Below, piece by piece: positions 19,684-28,327 of a DNA stretch of 34,042 nucleotides (positions are counted from its first letter, which is position 1; every line of letters begins with the position of its first letter). The position numbers and the translations under genes are program-made. Under the pieces are notes generated by a model. That model was given only the letters and a program-made list of their open reading frames with translations, did no database searches and was not told the DNA's origin. The DNA is from Oculatella sp. LEGE 06141 (GTDB lineage Bacteria; Cyanobacteriota; Cyanobacteriia; Elainellales; Elainellaceae), in assembly GCF_015207605.1 (NCBI RefSeq), contig NZ_JADEWO010000061.1, positions 1-34,042 of the forward strand, in the 5' to 3' direction.

Positions 19684-21129
19684 TTAGTCAGTAGTACCAA
19701 CTTGCAGCGACAGTTCATCCACCGTAGTCCACTCCGTATGGAAGACGCCTTCCTTATCGACTCGCTCATAGGTGTGGGCACCAAAGTAGTCGCGTTGAGC
19801 TTGAGTCAGGTTTTGTGGCAGACGATCGCGCCGATAGCTATCAAAGTAATCCAACGACGCATTAAAGGCAGGAGCCGGAATGCCGAGCTTGCTTGCCGTG
19901 ACCAGCACCTCACGCCATGCCGATTGGCGATCGAGAATCGACTGCTTAAACTCAGGAGCCAGCAACAGGTTAGGCAAATTTGGGTTTTGCTTAAACGCAT
20001 CCTTAATTTTGTTGAGGAAGCGTGCCCGAATAATACACCCCCCTTTCCAAATCCGAGCAATTTCGCTCAAGTTCAGGTTGTAATCAAACTCCTTCGATGC
20101 CGCACTCAGCAAGGCCATGCCCTGAGCATAAGAACAAATCTTGGAACAGTAGAGGGCATCCCGAACCTTGTTGATAAACTCCTGCGGATCGCCTTCATAT
20201 TTACCCACATCGGCGGTCAACTCTTTGGAGGCCGCCACCCGCTCTTGCTTGTAAGACGACATAATTCGAGCGTTAACGGCTGCAAACATCGTTGGAATGG
20301 GAATGCCCAACTCTAACGCGCTAACAACAGTCCACCGCCCGGTGCCTTTTTGTCCGGCTGAGTCCATAATCAGGTCAACCAGAGGTTTGTGGGTATCGGC
20401 ATCAACATACCGAAAGATATTTGCTGTAATTTCAATTAAGAAAGAATCCAGTTCATCCGTGGTGTTCCACTCCGAAAAGACCTGATGCAACTGCTTATGG
20501 TCTAATCCCAGCGCATTGCGGAGCAGATCGTACGCCTCAGCAATGAGCTGCATGTCACCGTATTCAATGCCGTTGTGAACGGTTTTCACATAGTGTCCGG
20601 CTCCCTTGGGGCCAATATAGGTCACGCAAGGGCCATCATCCACCTGTGCTGCAATCTTGGTGACGATCGCCTCAATCTCGTCGTAGGCTTCCTTGGTGCC
20701 TCCCGGCATCATACTGGGGCCATTTAGCGCCCCTTCTTCGCCACCGCTGACACCCATACCGATAAACCGTAGCCCGGTCGATTCCAGGTCTGCGGTACGG
20801 CGATCGGTGTCTTGATACAGAGAATTTCCGCCATCAATAATCATATCGCCCTGATCAAGCAGGGGCTTAAGCTGCTCAATCACGGCATCAACTGGCTTCC
20901 CGGCCTTCACCATCACCAGAATTCTGCGAGGCCGCTCTAACGATTGAACAAACTCTTCAAGCGAGTAGGTTGCCTTGACGTTCTTCCCCTGCGCCCGCTC
21001 CTTCATGAAAAGATCCGTTTTTTCGGAGGTGCGGTTGTACACCGCGACAGGGAAACCGTTGCGCTCGACGTTTAGCGCCAGGTTTTCACCCATTACTGCT
21101 AGACCAATTACACCGAAGCTCTGTGCCAT
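19684..21129 (-). CDS. gnd: 6-phosphogluconate dehydrogenase, decarboxylating
   Basis: This enzyme oxidises 6-phosphogluconate with NADP+ to ribulose 5-phosphate and CO2 in the oxidative pentose phosphate pathway, the main NADPH source of cyanobacteria in the dark. The 481-residue product has the dinucleotide motif GVIGLAVMGENLALN with NRTSEKTD following (NADP preference), VSGGEEGALNGPS at about 127-139, and the active-site segment GAGHYVKTVHNGIEYGDMQ with Lys182, His185, Asn186 and Glu189. The C-terminal helical domain has GQKGTGRWTV. Length is normal. It is a single gene on the minus strand, ending at a shared palindromic terminator, with a 390-bp upstream gap. Confidence 0.97.
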   Translation of the reverse strand: MAQSFGVIGLAVMGENLALNVERNGFPVAVYNRTSEKTDLFMKERAQGKNVKATYSLEEFVQSLERPRRILVMVKAGKPVDAVIEQLKPLLDQGDMIIDGGNSLYQDTDRRTADLESTGLRFIGMGVSGGEEGALNGPSMMPGGTKEAYDEIEAIVTKIAAQVDDGPCVTYIGPKGAGHYVKTVHNGIEYGDMQLIAEAYDLLRNALGLDHKQLHQVFSEWNTTDELDSFLIEITANIFRYVDADTHKPLVDLIMDSAGQKGTGRWTVVSALELGIPIPTMFAAVNARIMSSYKQERVAASKELTADVGKYEGDPQEFINKVRDALYCSKICSYAQGMALLSAASKEFDYNLNLSEIARIWKGGCIIRARFLNKIKDAFKQNPNLPNLLLAPEFKQSILDRQSAWREVLVTASKLGIPAPAFNASLDYFDSYRRDRLPQNLTQAQRDYFGAHTYERVDKEGVFHTEWTTVDELSLQVGTTD

Positions 21130-21519
21130 AGGATTTTGTTACTCTCTGCTTACTCTGGAAAACGCTGTGGACATTCTGGGGACTTTTCCCTCAGCGTAGA
21201 CAACTTTTCCGGGAAGAATGGCTCACCAAAAGATTTTCTTTATGCCAGAGAGGTTAAACATCCGTCCGGAGGCAGGGAACATTAGGAATAAAGCAATAAA
21301 TCATACTTTAGACCAATAGCCAACTTTTCCTAACACACTACTGAATTGCTGCTTCATACAGAGCGCTATCCGGCTGAAGTGTCTGTTAAACTCCGGGCTG
21401 GATGAAATTATCTTGTAATGAGATCTAGACAGTACCAGCCTCCCACGCGATTGAAAGGGCAACCGCGTTTAAAGAATTCTTAAGCCAAAAGCCGTTTTAG
21501 TTTTTAGTAGACTTGAGAG
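21130..21519. other. 390-bp divergent region upstream of gnd
   Basis: It lies between the divergent gnd and a small membrane-protein gene. It must hold both promoters. I see no gene, RNA or strong inverted repeat in it, and no promoter I can place with confidence. Confidence 0.5.
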
Positions 21520-21861
21520 ATGTTTGATTTTACTTCCCTACTTGAATTTTCGCGATCGCACTGTGTTGCTATTTGTGCCACCCTGGTGCCTATTAACCTG
21601 GTAGTAACATTGCAGACCCTTCTGCTGACGTTTTTCCGGCGATCGCTCACCTATATCTGGTTGTCGGCATCTGTGGCGAGCCTCTGTGCGATCGTACTCA
21701 TGCTGCATGTCCTGACCTGGTTCATGATTGGCGTTGTCATGTTGCCATCCTATGTGCTGTTGGTATTAGGCACCCTTTGCCTGGGAAGCAATGCCGTGGC
21801 TCTGGCGATCGCCAGCTACCGCTCAAAACCAACCACTGTACCCACGCCTGGGTTAAGTTAA
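21520..21861 (+). CDS. Small hydrophobic membrane protein, unknown function
   Basis: A 113-residue protein with about three hydrophobic segments (roughly 18-37, 45-66 and 70-98) and short polar ends, so it should be an integral membrane protein. The first segment includes CVAICATLVPINLVV and the last ends in IASYR. I recognise no family. A second small membrane-protein gene follows after 41 bp on the same strand with its own ribosome binding site, suggesting a two-gene unit. Codon use looks like that of its neighbours, including HIP1 sites inside the gene. Confidence 0.6.
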   Translation: MFDFTSLLEFSRSHCVAICATLVPINLVVTLQTLLLTFFRRSLTYIWLSASVASLCAIVLMLHVLTWFMIGVVMLPSYVLLVLGTLCLGSNAVALAIASYRSKPTTVPTPGLS

Positions 21862-21902
21862 AGCAAGGCGAACCCGCTTGCAACCCACTCTTTAGGAAAC
21901 CA

Positions 21903-22013
21903 ATGGCTGAACCTGATTGGATTAACTGGATATTTGGCGGATTGGCTGCCCTCATTTTTATTGGCGGTCTGCTGATGATGTTTACAACCATCTTTACCAC
22001 CCGCAAACAATAG
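21903..22013 (+). CDS. 36-residue single-span membrane protein
   Basis: The short product begins MAEPDWINWIFGG, has one hydrophobic segment at about residues 9-29 (IFGGLAALIFIGGLLMMFT), and ends in a basic tail TTRKQ. An AGGA at 21894-21897 gives a well-spaced ribosome binding site, five bases before the ATG; this decides the start against the longer open frame beginning at 21777. Size and layout resemble the small subunits of photosystem, cytochrome b6f and NDH-1 complexes, but the sequence matches none that I can recall (PetN, PetM, PsbX, Psb30 or PsaM). Treat it as an unassigned small membrane protein. Confidence 0.6.
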   Translation: MAEPDWINWIFGGLAALIFIGGLLMMFTTIFTTRKQ

Positions 22014-22050
22014 CCCGTCAGCAGTTCATCAACCTGTAAGCCAGCGGCAG

Positions 22051-22371
22051 TTACGAAACATCTCGTTGATGAATTCCAAATTCCTCTTCCAACGTTGGCG
22101 TTTCAATACTTTCCCGGGCAAGCGTTTGCAACTCAGCGACTTTAGCTTGTAACGAGTGAATTCGTTCCTGTAACCGAGCTGTAATCCCATCTGAACCGGC
22201 TGCTACACAATCTCGGCACACTTCCCCATGCATCACGCCATGCTGATCGTAGAGAATCGCCAGCAATAGCTGGTTGCGTCTCGAGCGAATGGGGTAAGAC
22301 CGCTGAGCGCAAATGGTGCAAAATGTAGGCGCATTACCGATGTAAACGCTTGGCTCCCAGACAATTTTCAC
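22051..22371 (-). CDS. Small protein with two CxxC pairs and a coiled coil
   Basis: A 106-residue protein of unknown function starting at GTG, supported by GAGG eight bases upstream. Cys18-x2-Cys21 and Cys52-x2-Cys55 form a likely zinc-binding pair (FCTICAQRSYPI; VCRDCVAAG). A helical, heptad-like stretch follows at about 64-88 (ARLQERIHSLQAKVAELQTL), then an acidic tail. The architecture suggests a small zinc-ribbon adaptor or nucleic-acid or protein-binding factor; no family is recognised. It converges on the membrane-protein pair across 37 bp. Confidence 0.6.
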   Translation of the reverse strand: MKIVWEPSVYIGNAPTFCTICAQRSYPIRSRRNQLLLAILYDQHGVMHGEVCRDCVAAGSDGITARLQERIHSLQAKVAELQTLARESIETPTLEEEFGIHQRDVS

Positions 22372-22712
22372 GTCGTCACCTCACTGTTATGAACGCCTCA
22401 GCTTTCAATCAATCGTGAATGATTGCAAATCTCCTTGTCTAGATTGTGTTCTGCCTGTTCAAGATGTGCAAGCGACCGTGTTAGCTAACCCAAACAAATT
22501 GACACCAATTAGCCTGAACAACAAAATTGCCCCACAACAACGCTGTGAGGCAAGGACAGTTAAACGCTACCTTCAGTGTGCTGAAGTTTTTGGCGGTCGC
22601 CGTTTCTGGTGTGACGATTTTTCTAGCGTCCATCGAAAAAGACAAGCGACTGCAATTCAGGCCATCCATGGGCGATCGCCTGCCGTATCAAAAAGCGTAA
22701 CCCATATTAAGC

Positions 22713-22797
22713 GGCGGAATTTTCGCCCTACTCTATATTTATTAGCTCCTCATGCACAAACACAAGATCAACAGCAGTCCACCAGGGCTGCTTTTTT
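22713..22797 (+). ncRNA. Candidate small RNA: two hairpins around a CUCCUCA stretch
   Basis: A 5' hairpin (GGCGGA / TTCGCC, 22713-22727) is followed by about 45 nt of unstructured, A/C/U-rich sequence containing CTCCTCA at 22746-22752, then an intrinsic terminator. This two-hairpin layout with an exposed anti-Shine-Dalgarno-like CUCCU resembles the cyanobacterial regulator Yfr1, but the full Yfr1 core motif (ACUCCUCACAC) is not present. The 5' end is inferred; a weak -10-like CATATT at 22703-22708 would place a start near here. Confidence 0.35.
22773..22797 (+). terminator. Strong intrinsic terminator
   Basis: An 8-bp stem AGCAGTCC / GGGCTGCT (one G-U pair) with loop ACCA is followed by a six-T run (22792-22797). 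No protein gene ends here on the plus strand, which is the main reason to propose a small RNA upstream. Confidence 0.8.
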
Positions 22798-22830
22798 GTG
22801 TCTTCGTTCCAGGGGCGATCGTCACCAAGC

Positions 22831-22862
22831 TGATGTGCCATGTGATGTGCCATGTGATGTGC
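22831..22862. repeat. 12-nt tandem repeat, 2.7 copies
   Basis: The unit TGATGTGCCATG is repeated twice exactly and followed by TGATGTGC. It lies in non-coding sequence just after the small-RNA terminator. Confidence 0.85.
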
Positions 22863-22986
22863 TAGAAATATCGTTAGCATCAGCAAAAAATGGTTCAGTT
22901 TGCCAACTAGAAAACTTGAGCGGTTATGGCTAAGTTAGGCGGAACCAGATAGCACTTCCCCCAAATAGGGCAAGTTGAACTAGGTC

Positions 22987-23010
22987 TCTTCTTGGAGATC
23001 TTCTTGGAGA
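22987..23010. repeat. 12-nt perfect tandem duplication
   Basis: TCTTCTTGGAGA occurs twice head to tail, 43 bp upstream of the coiled-coil protein gene, so it probably lies in the promoter or leader of that gene. Confidence 0.85.
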
Positions 23011-23053
23011 TGAAGATATACTGTCTTGCAAAGGCCAGGTAGTTTCCATCAGC

Positions 23054-23518
23054 ATGTTATATCTAGCGCAGGTGCAAAACGCAGATGAGGGCAGGGGTAG
23101 GCTTCAACTCCTTGCTCAGCAAAAGTCTGAGTATACTTGGGAAGTGCTAGACAGCGAAAAAGACAACACTGTCCTAGCCGACACTACCCACTACCGCGAG
23201 GGAATGCTGGTTCTGGTTGAACTGTCCAACACCAGGCAAGTACAGCAGGTGGAAGACGCGGTGAGTTGGGTACTGGACGTTGTGACGCAATATCTTTCGA
23301 CCGGGCTGTCTCCAGACGATTTGCAAGAAGAAGTAAAGCGTGCCGAACAGTGGCGACAGTCCTTAACGCTGCAAAGCCAGGAATTAGGTCGTCGGGCGCT
23401 AGAGATGGAAGCGCGTCGCGATCAGATTCAAGAACTAGAGGAAAAGCTGAAGCGAGAAAAAACGGAATTAGAAACGACGGCTGAACCGCCAAACAACATC
23501 GAGCATTCTCCCAGTTAA
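23054..23518 (+). CDS. Conserved cyanobacterial-type protein with C-terminal coiled coil
   Basis: A 154-residue protein of unknown function. The N-terminal half (about 1-85) is a mixed alpha/beta domain (LYLAQVQN at the start; GMLVLVELSNTRQVQQVEDAV), and the C-terminal half (about 90-145) is a charged helix with heptads (RRALEMEARRDQIQELEEKL). No signal peptide or membrane segment is present. It ends 216 bp from the end of the last cpcG, to which it is convergent, so it is not part of the phycocyanin operon. I recognise no named family. Confidence 0.65.
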   Translation: MLYLAQVQNADEGRGRLQLLAQQKSEYTWEVLDSEKDNTVLADTTHYREGMLVLVELSNTRQVQQVEDAVSWVLDVVTQYLSTGLSPDDLQEEVKRAEQWRQSLTLQSQELGRRALEMEARRDQIQELEEKLKREKTELETTAEPPNNIEHSPS

Positions 23519-23621
23519 GCACCTGGGACTGCGAGTAGACACGGGCGATCGCCTTGCCCTAAGCAAAGTGAATCAGTTCACCAAAAGTAGCGCCGAACCC
23601 CTTAAAGCCTTAAAAGAAGAG

Positions 23622-23700
23622 ATGGGTCTAACAACCCCCTAATCTCAACTCGATCGATTAAAATCCATCAAGCCGTTCGATTAAGAAGTCGCTAGACCCA
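23622..23700 (-). terminator. Possible terminator of the phycocyanin operon
   Basis: Downstream of the last cpcG on the minus strand an 8-bp stem (TGGGTCTA / TAGACCCA) closes a loop of about 63 nt and is followed by a T-rich TCTCTTCTTTT. The large loop makes the call uncertain. A smaller CCTGG/CCAGG hairpin lies between it and the gene. Confidence 0.3.
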
Positions 23701-23734
23701 AGCCCTGGCTCATCAACCAGGAATTACAAGATCC

Positions 23735-24493
23735 TTAGCGTCTGCCGCGCACGGGCACTTTATTCAAAAAGTCGATATCGAACGCAGAGGTACGCTGAGC
23801 ATAGTTGCCCTTAGGTGCGATCGCTGCGGCCACGTCCCGGAACCTGCGGGGATCGCCTTCAGCAAGCTGCCGATCCTGGTATTTGCGGGTGTAGAACTTC
23901 TCCAGCGTGATGCGCCAATCGGTTTTAGCGGTACCAGCCGTTTCGCGATAGTCTTCACCATAGCGAGGCAGGAAGGTAAAGGGACGTTGCTCCATTCGCT
24001 TACGCTGGTAAGGAACAATTGAATCCCCAAAGGCTTGGGTATACTCGTCACTATCAATTAGCGCATCAACAAACCCGTGGAAGCCCAGCGTACCAATCTT
24101 GATCGACCAGGCAATCTTTTCAGCCTGGTTGTAAGGCGCACGCCCTAACAAACGCTTTACGCAAATTTCCACCAGGCGATAGTTGTCGTTCACACTAACG
24201 ACCAGGGTATAAAACCGCTCTGACTTCACCAATTCTCGAATGAAATCACGAACGGTAATGGAGCCATTAGCTAAACGAGTTTCTAACGTAACCTGACGGT
24301 TAAATTTCAGCAGAAGCTGTTCGTTAAACACCTGCCGATACGCTTCTCGGACGAGTGCTTGAAGCTCAGACGGAGAATTGGCGTCTTCTATCCGATAGAC
24401 ATACGGCGTATCTTCGTTTTGATCTGACTTACCAAAGCTAGTCACCCGTTGGTTTTGCGTCGTTGGTTTATATTCAAGCAACGGCAATGCCAT
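23735..24493 (-). CDS. cpcG: Phycobilisome rod-core linker CpcG (third copy)
   Basis: A 252-residue linker that attaches phycocyanin rods to the allophycocyanin core. The ATG at 24493 ([17 protein letters not shown]) is the standard CpcG start and has GGGAGA upstream. The linker (pfam00427-type) domain spans about 20-185: [42 protein letters not shown] and [13 protein letters not shown]. The C-terminus ends in PVRGRR, with no hydrophobic tail, so it is the CpcG1 type and not the membrane-linked CpcL type. It is the last gene of the cluster, but a 419-bp gap with an intrinsic terminator separates it from the preceding cpcG, so it may have its own promoter. Confidence 0.93.
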   Translation of the reverse strand: MALPLLEYKPTTQNQRVTSFGKSDQNEDTPYVYRIEDANSPSELQALVREAYRQVFNEQLLLKFNRQVTLETRLANGSITVRDFIRELVKSERFYTLVVSVNDNYRLVEICVKRLLGRAPYNQAEKIAWSIKIGTLGFHGFVDALIDSDEYTQAFGDSIVPYQRKRMEQRPFTFLPRYGEDYRETAGTAKTDWRITLEKFYTRKYQDRQLAEGDPRRFRDVAAAIAPKGNYAQRTSAFDIDFLNKVPVRGRR

Positions 24494-24912
24494 GAAATGT
24501 CTCCCTTCTATAAACAATGTTGAGTGTAAAACTGGCCTGAATACCAAGCAGTCAGGAGGTTAGACAGTAGACATCAACGAAAGACAAAGGTTATTAACGT
24601 TCGATTGAAAAGGTTTTCTATGTCAACCTTTCTCCCTGTTGCATAACGAACGCCTTGCGTCGATCGCCACCCATCTAAATCCTAAAGCGTCATGATCAAA
24701 CTATCGATTTAAGTGGGTTAACACTCAGACCAAAACTCTCTGTGGCATCATTATCTCGCGTCTTGTACCCTCAGTTGTAGGTTTTTCAGGTTCACCCTTG
24801 CCTTAAGCAACGGCCATGACCGTTCAGCTCCGCCAGGATCATCCCAAAAAAGCCGGAACCATATGAAAGGTTCAGGCTAAACATGAAAAGGACTGACCCA
24901 ATCATTTGAAGT
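24494..24912. other. 419-bp gap between second and third cpcG
   Basis: It holds no gene I can support. On the minus strand it contains an intrinsic terminator close to the upstream cpcG and, further on, a TTGACA at 24626-24621. No -10 box lies at the proper distance from the TTGACA, so the promoter for the third cpcG is expected here but not located. Confidence 0.5.
24846..24878 (-). terminator. Intrinsic terminator inside the cpc operon
   Basis: On the minus strand, 35 nt after the second cpcG stop, AGCC-T-GAACC pairs with GGTTC-C-GGCT around an 8-nt loop, with one mismatch. A run of six T residues follows at 24851-24846. It should stop or attenuate transcription before the third cpcG. Confidence 0.75.
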
Positions 24913-25653
24913 CTAACGGAGTGGAAAACCAGCCGCCGAGTTGATGGAAGCAGGTACAGGTGTCGATGCATCCTTGCGCGTTGTATCGGGGATGTTGATG
25001 TTGGCTGTACTGACGGTAGCGTAATTCACTGGGGTGGTTTTGATCGATCGCGCCATTTCCAGGAAATTCTTGACTTCGCCCCACTTGTACCGATCGACCT
25101 CTAACTTGTCCCGCCAGTAATCGTCATAACGGGGAGTCACCAAATTGAACGGACGGTCTTTATAGCGACGACGCTGGTAGGGAACAATACTTTCCCCAAA
25201 ATTGGCGCTGTACTCTTCGCTATCAACCAGGGCATCCACAAACCCATCAAGACCTTTCGTCGCGATCTTGATTGACCAGGCAATCTCCTCATCCTTGTTA
25301 TAGGGTGCCCGACCCAATAACCGCTTCAGGCTTAGTTCTACAACACGATAATTGGAGTTGGTTTCTACAACCAACCGCCGATATGTCTCAGACTTCGCAA
25401 TACCCCGAATAAAATCGCGTACCGTGATCGAGCGATTCTTTAGTTGGGTTTCCAGCGTAATTTGACGGTAGCTTCTCAGCGTTTCATGTTCGCTAAACAC
25501 CTGACGATAAGCAGCCCAAATTAACTCTTCTACGTCACTGTCGGAGCTACAGCTATCCAACCGATAAATGGACGTATCTTCATTAGGAATCTCGTAACCA
25601 GCAACGCGCTGATTCTGAGAAGACGGTTTGTATTCAAGTAGAGGTATGGTCAT
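24913..25653 (-). CDS. cpcG: Phycobilisome rod-core linker CpcG (second copy)
   Basis: A 246-residue paralogue. The ATG at 25653 begins [17 protein letters not shown], the standard CpcG N-terminus. The linker domain (about 18-180) has [44 protein letters not shown] and [13 protein letters not shown]. The tail (about 195-246) differs from both neighbours and has no membrane segment. It follows the first cpcG after 35 bp, so the two are cotranscribed, and it is followed by an intrinsic terminator. Different tails probably let each CpcG occupy a different rod site on the core; this is inference from multi-CpcG cyanobacteria. Confidence 0.93.
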   Translation of the reverse strand: MTIPLLEYKPSSQNQRVAGYEIPNEDTSIYRLDSCSSDSDVEELIWAAYRQVFSEHETLRSYRQITLETQLKNRSITVRDFIRGIAKSETYRRLVVETNSNYRVVELSLKRLLGRAPYNKDEEIAWSIKIATKGLDGFVDALVDSEEYSANFGESIVPYQRRRYKDRPFNLVTPRYDDYWRDKLEVDRYKWGEVKNFLEMARSIKTTPVNYATVSTANINIPDTTRKDASTPVPASINSAAGFPLR

Positions 25654-25688
25654 AGGTTTAAAAAACACCAGGAATAAACAGAACTGGC

Positions 25689-26531
25689 TCAGGCTTTGAG
25701 CGTGCCTGGAAGATAACGGTAGGGAAGCGCAACAGCCGTCGGCTTAACAGCAGGTTTAACGGTTGTAGCCTCTTCCCGTGCCGTTTCTGGAATTTTGATC
25801 GCACTGGAAGTAGCCCGAGCAACATGTCGCTGGCTATCCAACTGGGGAGTGAGCATCCCCTGAGCCATCGTCAGGAAACTGGCAGGCAACGCTTGACGAA
25901 TCGTTTTCTTATCCAGAGCGGCCGCACTATACGTGCGAACCTGGTAGTAAGAGCCAGTGGCCATCTCCATAGCCAGCAAGCGTCCGCGCCAATAATCGTT
26001 GTACCGAGGAGCCACTAAATTGAAAGGACGGCCTTCCATGCGTCGCCGTTGATAGGGCACAATGTAGTCGCCAAAGTTTTGCCGATACTCATCACCATCA
26101 ACAACGGCATCAATGAAGCCATGTAAACCGCGCGTCGCAATCACAATAGACCAGGAAATTTGCTCATCCTGGTTGTAGGATGCTCGTCCTAGAAACCGCT
26201 TGAAGGTCAGATCTACCAATCGGTAATTGGAATTGGTATCAGCCACTAGTTCCCGGTAAACATCCGACTTACCCAACCCCCGAATAAAGTCGCGCACCGT
26301 AATACTGCGGTTCCGCAACCGAGATTCAAGTGTCGGCTGACGATAGCTCTCTAGAATGAGATGCTCGCTGAAGATTTGGCGATAAGCTGCCCAAATAATG
26401 TCATTAACGTCATTCGTTGAGCTGACTTCTGTCAACCGATAACTAACGGGATCGTCTTCATCCAGAACGTCAAACCCTGGAACACGTTGATTTTGAGTTT
26501 TAGGTGAGATTTCGAGTAAAGGAAGTGCCAT
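25689..26531 (-). CDS. cpcG: Phycobilisome rod-core linker CpcG (first copy, longest tail)
   Basis: A 280-residue paralogue, the longest of the three. The ATG at 26531 begins [17 protein letters not shown]. The linker domain (about 20-185) has [31 protein letters not shown] (a Ser where the other copies have Pro-bearing APYN), [12 protein letters not shown] and [13 protein letters not shown]. The extra C-terminal part (about 195-280) is rich in Ala, Thr and Pro with many basic residues and ends in LPGTLKA; it contains no membrane segment. It lies 125 bp after cpcF. The open frame runs 24 codons further upstream, but that extension is not CpcG-like. Confidence 0.92.
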   Translation of the reverse strand: MALPLLEISPKTQNQRVPGFDVLDEDDPVSYRLTEVSSTNDVNDIIWAAYRQIFSEHLILESYRQPTLESRLRNRSITVRDFIRGLGKSDVYRELVADTNSNYRLVDLTFKRFLGRASYNQDEQISWSIVIATRGLHGFIDAVVDGDEYRQNFGDYIVPYQRRRMEGRPFNLVAPRYNDYWRGRLLAMEMATGSYYQVRTYSAAALDKKTIRQALPASFLTMAQGMLTPQLDSQRHVARATSSAIKIPETAREEATTVKPAVKPTAVALPYRYLPGTLKA

Positions 26532-26656
26532 AGCAAAGAGTTGATTGTGAGTAAACGATGGAATAGGTACAGTGAGATACTGCCGCTCGAACGAACTGGT
26601 CATAAAACCAACTTGTCAAAGATGTAGCCCCAGAAGAAAGCCCCATCTGAGGTCAT

Positions 26657-27343
26657 CTAAGTAGTGTTCTCATGGCTATCTTCTAGCTGTTGTTGAGCCA
26701 CGGCGACTCGGGCGCGAACCGCCAAATCTGCGTCGGCTTTTGCCATTTGCTCAAACCGATCGCCAATTGGCGACATCCAGTCCGTGGGCAAAGAGAGAGC
26801 CGCAGGGGATTGCCCCAACGCAAACTCTGCCAATCCTTGCAGCCCGACGACAGCGGCATAACGAATGGCCCAATCGGCATCGGTTGATATGTGCAATAAC
26901 GCCTTCAATGCCCGATCTTGAGCAGCTCGACGCTGATCAGCAGGGAGTTGAGACCAGTCAAGATTTCCCAGTCCTTTAGCGGCAGCCCGTCGCACACTGG
27001 GCGCAAAATCGGCCTCTGCTGCATTAAGCAACACATCGATCGCTCGTGGATCGGCAATTGCAGCCAATGCCCGGAAGGAATACGCTCGTGCCCCGTAGTT
27101 GTAGTCGTCTAATTGCTCCAGTAACGCAGGAACCGCTACTTTACCTAACTGGATCAATCCATCCACCGCAATGACAGCCGCTTCTGGATTGTTGTAACCC
27201 AACACGCTAATCAGCGTAGGTATACCTGCTTCTAAGCAAGCATCTGCCAACGCTCGAACTGCCGCAATTAATCGACTAGGAGAGTCAGCTTGCTCAACCG
27301 ATTGAATCAGTTCTGAAGCACTAGCAGCCTTTGTCACAATCAT
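26657..27343 (-). CDS. cpcF: Phycocyanobilin:CpcA lyase subunit CpcF
   Basis: One half of the heterodimeric E/F lyase that attaches phycocyanobilin to Cys84 of alpha-phycocyanin. The 228-residue protein is built of HEAT-like helical repeats: AVIAVDGLIQLGKVAVPALLE, RAYSFRALAAIADPRAIDVL, VRRAAAKGLGNLDW and IRYAAVVGLQGLAE. The conserved YNYGARAYSFRAL segment and the RAIDVL helix fit CpcF. The ATG at 27343 is preferred to a TTG five codons upstream. It follows cpcE by 51 bp, which fits tight co-expression of the two subunits. Confidence 0.92.
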   Translation of the reverse strand: MIVTKAASASELIQSVEQADSPSRLIAAVRALADACLEAGIPTLISVLGYNNPEAAVIAVDGLIQLGKVAVPALLEQLDDYNYGARAYSFRALAAIADPRAIDVLLNAAEADFAPSVRRAAAKGLGNLDWSQLPADQRRAAQDRALKALLHISTDADWAIRYAAVVGLQGLAEFALGQSPAALSLPTDWMSPIGDRFEQMAKADADLAVRARVAVAQQQLEDSHENTT

Positions 27344-27394
27344 GGGGTTACAGATCAATTAGACAGCATATTCTAAAGAGCGACACCTGACTGG

Positions 27395-28240
27395 CTACAG
27401 GAGGGCATCCATCAGAGCCATCACTCGCTTAGCCGGAGAAGACAGCGTTACAGCACCCAGTTGCTTAAAATGGCTTTCGAGTAGGCTTTTGAGTGCGATG
27501 ATCTTAAAGCTACTTTCGACGGCGGCATGGGCAATTACGTCGGCTCCTAATAAATACCCACTGGCTCCTAAATCGAGGAGAAGCGATCGCCGCAACTTCA
27601 GATCAGCATCCGATAAAGCCAGCACAAGCCGCTCACCATAAGCTGGAGTTTGCGTCAGAACATACATAGCCCGAGCAGCAGCATGTTGAACCCGTTGAAC
27701 AGGATGGTTCAAGAAAGGCTCAATTAAAGGCACCGCTTCGGTAGCCTGCAATGACTCTAGAGCTTCCATTGCCGCCTCAGCCGGTTGGGCTAAATGCGGT
27801 CGCCCGGACACCATTTGGTTGGCCTCTACACCTCCTTCCAGGAACCTCAGTAATGCTGGGATGCAAACCGGATCGCCTAACATTCCCAACGACTGAGCCG
27901 CTGCTTCACGCACATAAAAATCGGAACAGTCCAAACAGTGCAATAGCGCGGGGACGGCTCGGCGATCGCCCAGCTTTCCCAACGCACGAGCAGCATTACG
28001 CCGCAACGGATATCCGCCCATTTCTGTCCGATCGGCTTCATCACTGAGAGCAAGGATGAGAGCATCTACTACTCTGGGTTCACCCGCAGCAAACTTGCCC
28101 AGCCACCACGCAGCGTAGTAGCGCAGGCTCACATCCGAATGGGTGAGGTTGGCAAGAGCCTGCTCCAGGTTAAGAGGCTCACTACCTGCGGGTTCAGATG
28201 GAGATGGCTCGGAATAAGGTTGCGCGCTAGGCTCCAACAT
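27395..28240 (-). CDS. cpcE: Phycocyanobilin:CpcA lyase subunit CpcE
   Basis: The larger subunit of the E/F bilin lyase, cytoplasmic, partner of CpcF. The 281-residue product has the family block LRYYAAWWLGKF, then DRTEMGGYPLRRNAARALGKLGDRRAVP and FYVREAAAQSLGMLGD, all HEAT-type repeats, and the SSFKIIALKSLLE segment near the C-terminus. The ATG at 28240 (MLEPSAQPY) was chosen; a TTG 12 codons upstream is less likely. The N-terminal 25 residues are Pro/Ser/Glu-rich and probably disordered. Confidence 0.94.
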   Translation of the reverse strand: MLEPSAQPYSEPSPSEPAGSEPLNLEQALANLTHSDVSLRYYAAWWLGKFAAGEPRVVDALILALSDEADRTEMGGYPLRRNAARALGKLGDRRAVPALLHCLDCSDFYVREAAAQSLGMLGDPVCIPALLRFLEGGVEANQMVSGRPHLAQPAEAAMEALESLQATEAVPLIEPFLNHPVQRVQHAAARAMYVLTQTPAYGERLVLALSDADLKLRRSLLLDLGASGYLLGADVIAHAAVESSFKIIALKSLLESHFKQLGAVTLSSPAKRVMALMDALL

Positions 28241-28327
28241 GAATAATGTAAAACCAACGAAAGGGAACTGAATCAACGTTAGCGAGAGAAGAGAGCGATA
28301 GAACCTGTGCCGATCGCCTCATCCTGA

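Larger units (their letters stand above)
22372..23053. other. 682-bp gap with a probable RNA locus but no supported CDS
   Basis: The plus strand has an open frame at 22415-22933, but its product is low-complexity and Cys/Gln/Arg-rich, unlike a folded protein, and an intrinsic terminator cuts through it. The notable features are the candidate small RNA ending at 22797, a 12-nt repeat at 22831-22862 and a 12-nt duplication at 22987-23010. Confidence 0.5.

Noticed and set aside
19567-20316. 249-codon plus-strand open frame opposite gnd
   Set aside because: It is the antisense shadow of gnd, whose catalytic motifs are intact, and it starts inside the palindromic terminator.
22415-22933. 172-codon open frame on the plus strand
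   Set aside because: The product is Cys/Gln/Arg-rich with no domain-like pattern, includes a tandem DNA repeat (PCDVPCDV), and an intrinsic terminator lies inside it. A non-coding or small-RNA reading fits better.
24598-24626. TTGACA on the minus strand as the promoter of the third cpcG
   Set aside because: The hexamer is perfect, but at 16-18 bp spacing the -10 position reads CGAACG, and the nearest TTAATA is 23 bp away.
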